DNA of 64,000 bases, from NCBI GenBank assembly GCA_008933995.1, contig WARS01000007.1, positions 8,494,423 through 8,558,422 of the forward strand. The letters are read 5' to 3'. The position numbers were made by a program, and so were the translations under genes. Within the stretch, counting starts at the first letter, position 1. Each line of letters opens with the position of its first letter. A model generated the notes under the pieces. That model saw only the letters and a list, made by a program, of their open reading frames with translations. It had not been told where the DNA came from and did not search any database. Shown one piece after another: positions 61,812 through 64,000 of the stretch. Source of the DNA: Datnioides undecimradiatus. Its lineage: Eukaryota; Chordata; Actinopteri; Lobotiformes; Datnioididae.

Positions 61812-63940
61812 ATGAAGAACACTCCGGGTCACAGAGACACAGCTGATGCAGGTGAGAAGTCATCCTTACTCCCAGCCTTACTTCCAGGATACACACAGCT
61901 ATTAAAGTGTAACTTGGACTCAATTCATAGTGTTACCACCTTTTTCCAATTGATTCCCATTGGATTCATTTAATTTCTATGAAAATCAGCGTGTACTTGA
62001 TGGATAGAGATAGTCTTTCACAGCCTGTGCTTAGGCAACTTTTATTTTGTTGTCAAGGATGTGTTACCATCAGATGGCGATGCCAGCAGAGAAGAGTGGG
62101 AATTAACAAACACTGTTGATGAGTTGTTGAAGAACAAAGCAACATTAAAAACACAAAGCCTCGTTTTCATGCTACAAATGATCCTTTTTATTCAGAAAGA
62201 CGATGTTTACCAAATGTTGATTGTGATGGACTGTAATCTGTCAGCTGTAAGTCCAGAGTCTCAGGAAACTGACATTTGAGATGTAATGAAAAAACAGAAA
62301 ATGTCATCAGGTCAGAAAGGCTGTTTTGAAAACTATTAACACAACAAACTGTAAAACTGTTAAAATCAAAAATATGTTTAGCATGGGTGTTAATGTTTGT
62401 TATTGGTTTTGTTTTCTGATGTATACAGCAAGCATTAACACATCAGCAGTAGGTGAGACAGTGTTTAGGTTTGGATTTCACTTTTATTCAAATGCCTCTA
62501 ACAATAAAACTATGAATATACACAAAAAGCTCCAAAAAGATCATTTTATCTCAGCAGGAAGTTTTAATTTGTACAGTTTTTGAATGTGATTTATTTCTTT
62601 TCTCCTCAGGGCATGCAGGTGTTTCTGCAAATATGATGAAGAAAAAGAATCCCCATAAGTGAGTTAAGATGCTTTGCAGCTCCTGAATCTTTTTGTTACA
62701 ACCAAAGTAATTAGGCACAAATGTCCTGTGGAGAGGAACATTAGATTGTTATATAAGATAATATTTCTCTCCCCCTTCTAATAGAACAAATGCAATTCAG
62801 AGTACAAACCGTAAACACGTTCTCAAAGCAGATAATGTTGACTTTGTGGTTTCATCTCTCCTGAAAGGAAACATAAGAGCAGTCTGGGTCCGACAACCAA
62901 AGTTCTGTCGCAACCCCGACGCAACATCGTTGGCTGCAGGATCCAACATGTCTGGAAGGAGGGAGGAGAACATGTGGTCTGGAAAGGAACTGTGCTCGAC
63001 CAGGTGAGCAGTGGAGCCTTGCAGTAGTGCAGGCCAACACCAACCTTATTGTCCAAGTCCAGTGTTTTACCTGTTTGCACCAATATTACTATGGCCAGCC
63101 CATAATAATATTTGTGTCTGTATGCCCCACTGCTGAGCTCAGTGCTAGAAAATTAAACTGTGTTTTATTGTTGACGGGACTATCCTGACGTATATGATTC
63201 TTAAAGGATGTGTGGAAACAAGCACCAAAACGACAGAGAAACAGAGTTTTAAATGTGTCTCCACCAGGTGCCAGTGAACCCGTCTCTCTATCTGATAAAG
63301 TATGATGGTTTTGATTGCGTTTATGGTCTGGAGCTTCATAAAGACGAGAGGGTTCAGGGGCTGGAAGTGCTCCCGGACAGACTGGGTAAGAATGAACAGA
63401 ACGGCTGAACACAGTGGTGACAGTAGGCTGCAACATTAGTTTGGTTTCTACTAACACCAACATATATATTAAATATATGTATGCACAAATTACACAGGTA
63501 GCATGCTAGTGTTTAGTACTATGTTGATGATATGTTGTTAAATGTAAGATGCTAATGTTCAGTAGTGTAGATTACAACAATAGTAGAGTGATTATTACAG
63601 CACAACAAAACATTCGACTCTAAGAATGATTGTAGACTGTTTTTATTTATATTTATTTATTTTTATTTATTTGCTTTTGTCTTGATTTGAATTCCTGTCC
63701 CCTCAGCAAAATCCCGACTAACGGACGTCAACTTAGCGGACACTATGATAGGTAAAGCGGTGGAGCACATGTTTGAGACAGAGGAAGGTCCAAAGGAAGA
63801 ATGGAGAGGGATGGTGCTGGCCCGGGCTCCCATCATGACCACCTGGTTCTACATAACCTATGAGAAAGACCCTGTCCTTTACATGTACCAGCTGCTGGAC
63901 GACTACAAAGACGGAGACCTTCGCATCATGCCAGACTCCA
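61812..63940 (+). CDS. spin1: Spindlin 1-like Tudor-repeat histone reader (3' end off window)
   Basis: Coding exons 61812-61851, 62610-62658, 62868-63003, 63268-63385 and 63707-63940; 577 nt, 192 residues so far, continuing past the right edge at a GTGAGT donor. It begins [20 protein letters not shown], parallel to human SPIN1, with exon borders joining in frame. The first Tudor-like (Spin/Ssty) repeat runs from [13 protein letters not shown] to EVLPDRL and the second from [12 protein letters not shown] to LRIMPDS. The cage residues that bind H3K4me3 in human SPIN1 (F141, W151, Y170, Y177) are all kept, here F137, W147, Y166 and Y173. The third repeat is outside the window. Role by family: nuclear reader of H3K4me3 together with H3R8me2a, a transcriptional coactivator of rRNA and Wnt target genes. 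Other fish spindlin paralogs cannot be fully excluded. An out-of-frame ATG lies 4 nt before the start. Confidence 0.93.
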
Positions 63941-64000
63941 GTGAGTGAAGTTATCTCACTTGGGTTTCAGTTAAACTGGGGGGGGGGTGCTACATAGAGT

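Noticed and set aside
1-64000. Retroviral, LTR or other capsid-bearing fossil elements
   Set aside because: No gag, pol or env-like frames and no paired long terminal repeats were recognised anywhere in the window.

Overview
The window is vertebrate nuclear DNA, almost certainly from a teleost fish. Evidence: spliced genes with GT..AG introns, many (CA)n/(TG)n microsatellites, a fish-type tRNA-derived SINE, a short Tc1-type inverted-repeat element, and vertebrate families (shroom3, mfsd14b, spin1) whose exon borders could be read by hand. Five protein-coding loci were rebuilt by matching exon frames across splice sites. Three lie on the minus strand and two on the plus strand. No operon-like, CRISPR, bacterial or retroviral feature was seen.

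Layout. 1-21384 (minus): 5' end of a shroom3-like gene. Coding exon 1 (21223-21384) and exon 2 (14422-14576) encode the PDZ domain. Exon 3 (4423-4632) encodes a Pro/Gln-rich linker. The rest lies beyond the left edge, and introns of 6.6, 9.8 and more than 4.4 kb fill the space. 21385-26066: promoter area, a long purine-rich tract, then gene-poor DNA. 26067-29978 (minus): a compact seven-exon gene for a 658-residue protein with three tandem MADF (Myb/SANT-like) domains and a BESS-like C-terminus. I do not recognise it as a named gene; it is the most interesting object here. 33755-43103 (minus): complete 12-exon mfsd14b (HIATL1) gene for a 510-residue major facilitator superfamily membrane protein. 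46712-53949 (plus): 18-exon gene for a 507-residue protein with six kelch repeats and a C-terminal coiled coil. 61812 to past the right edge (plus): spin1-like spindlin, with two of the three Tudor-like repeats inside the window and a GC-rich probable promoter near 56.4-56.8 kb.

The genes do not form one pathway. By family knowledge, shroom3 acts at apical junctions on Rho kinase and actomyosin, mfsd14b is an endomembrane transporter-like protein, spindlin reads methylated histone H3, MADF proteins usually bind DNA, and kelch/coiled-coil proteins are scaffolds. mfsd14b and spin1 both lie on human 9q (from memory), so their closeness may be conserved linkage.

Limits: all gene models come from reading the sequence without transcripts or database searches. 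UTR exons, the polyadenylation sites of most genes and alternative isoforms are not resolved.
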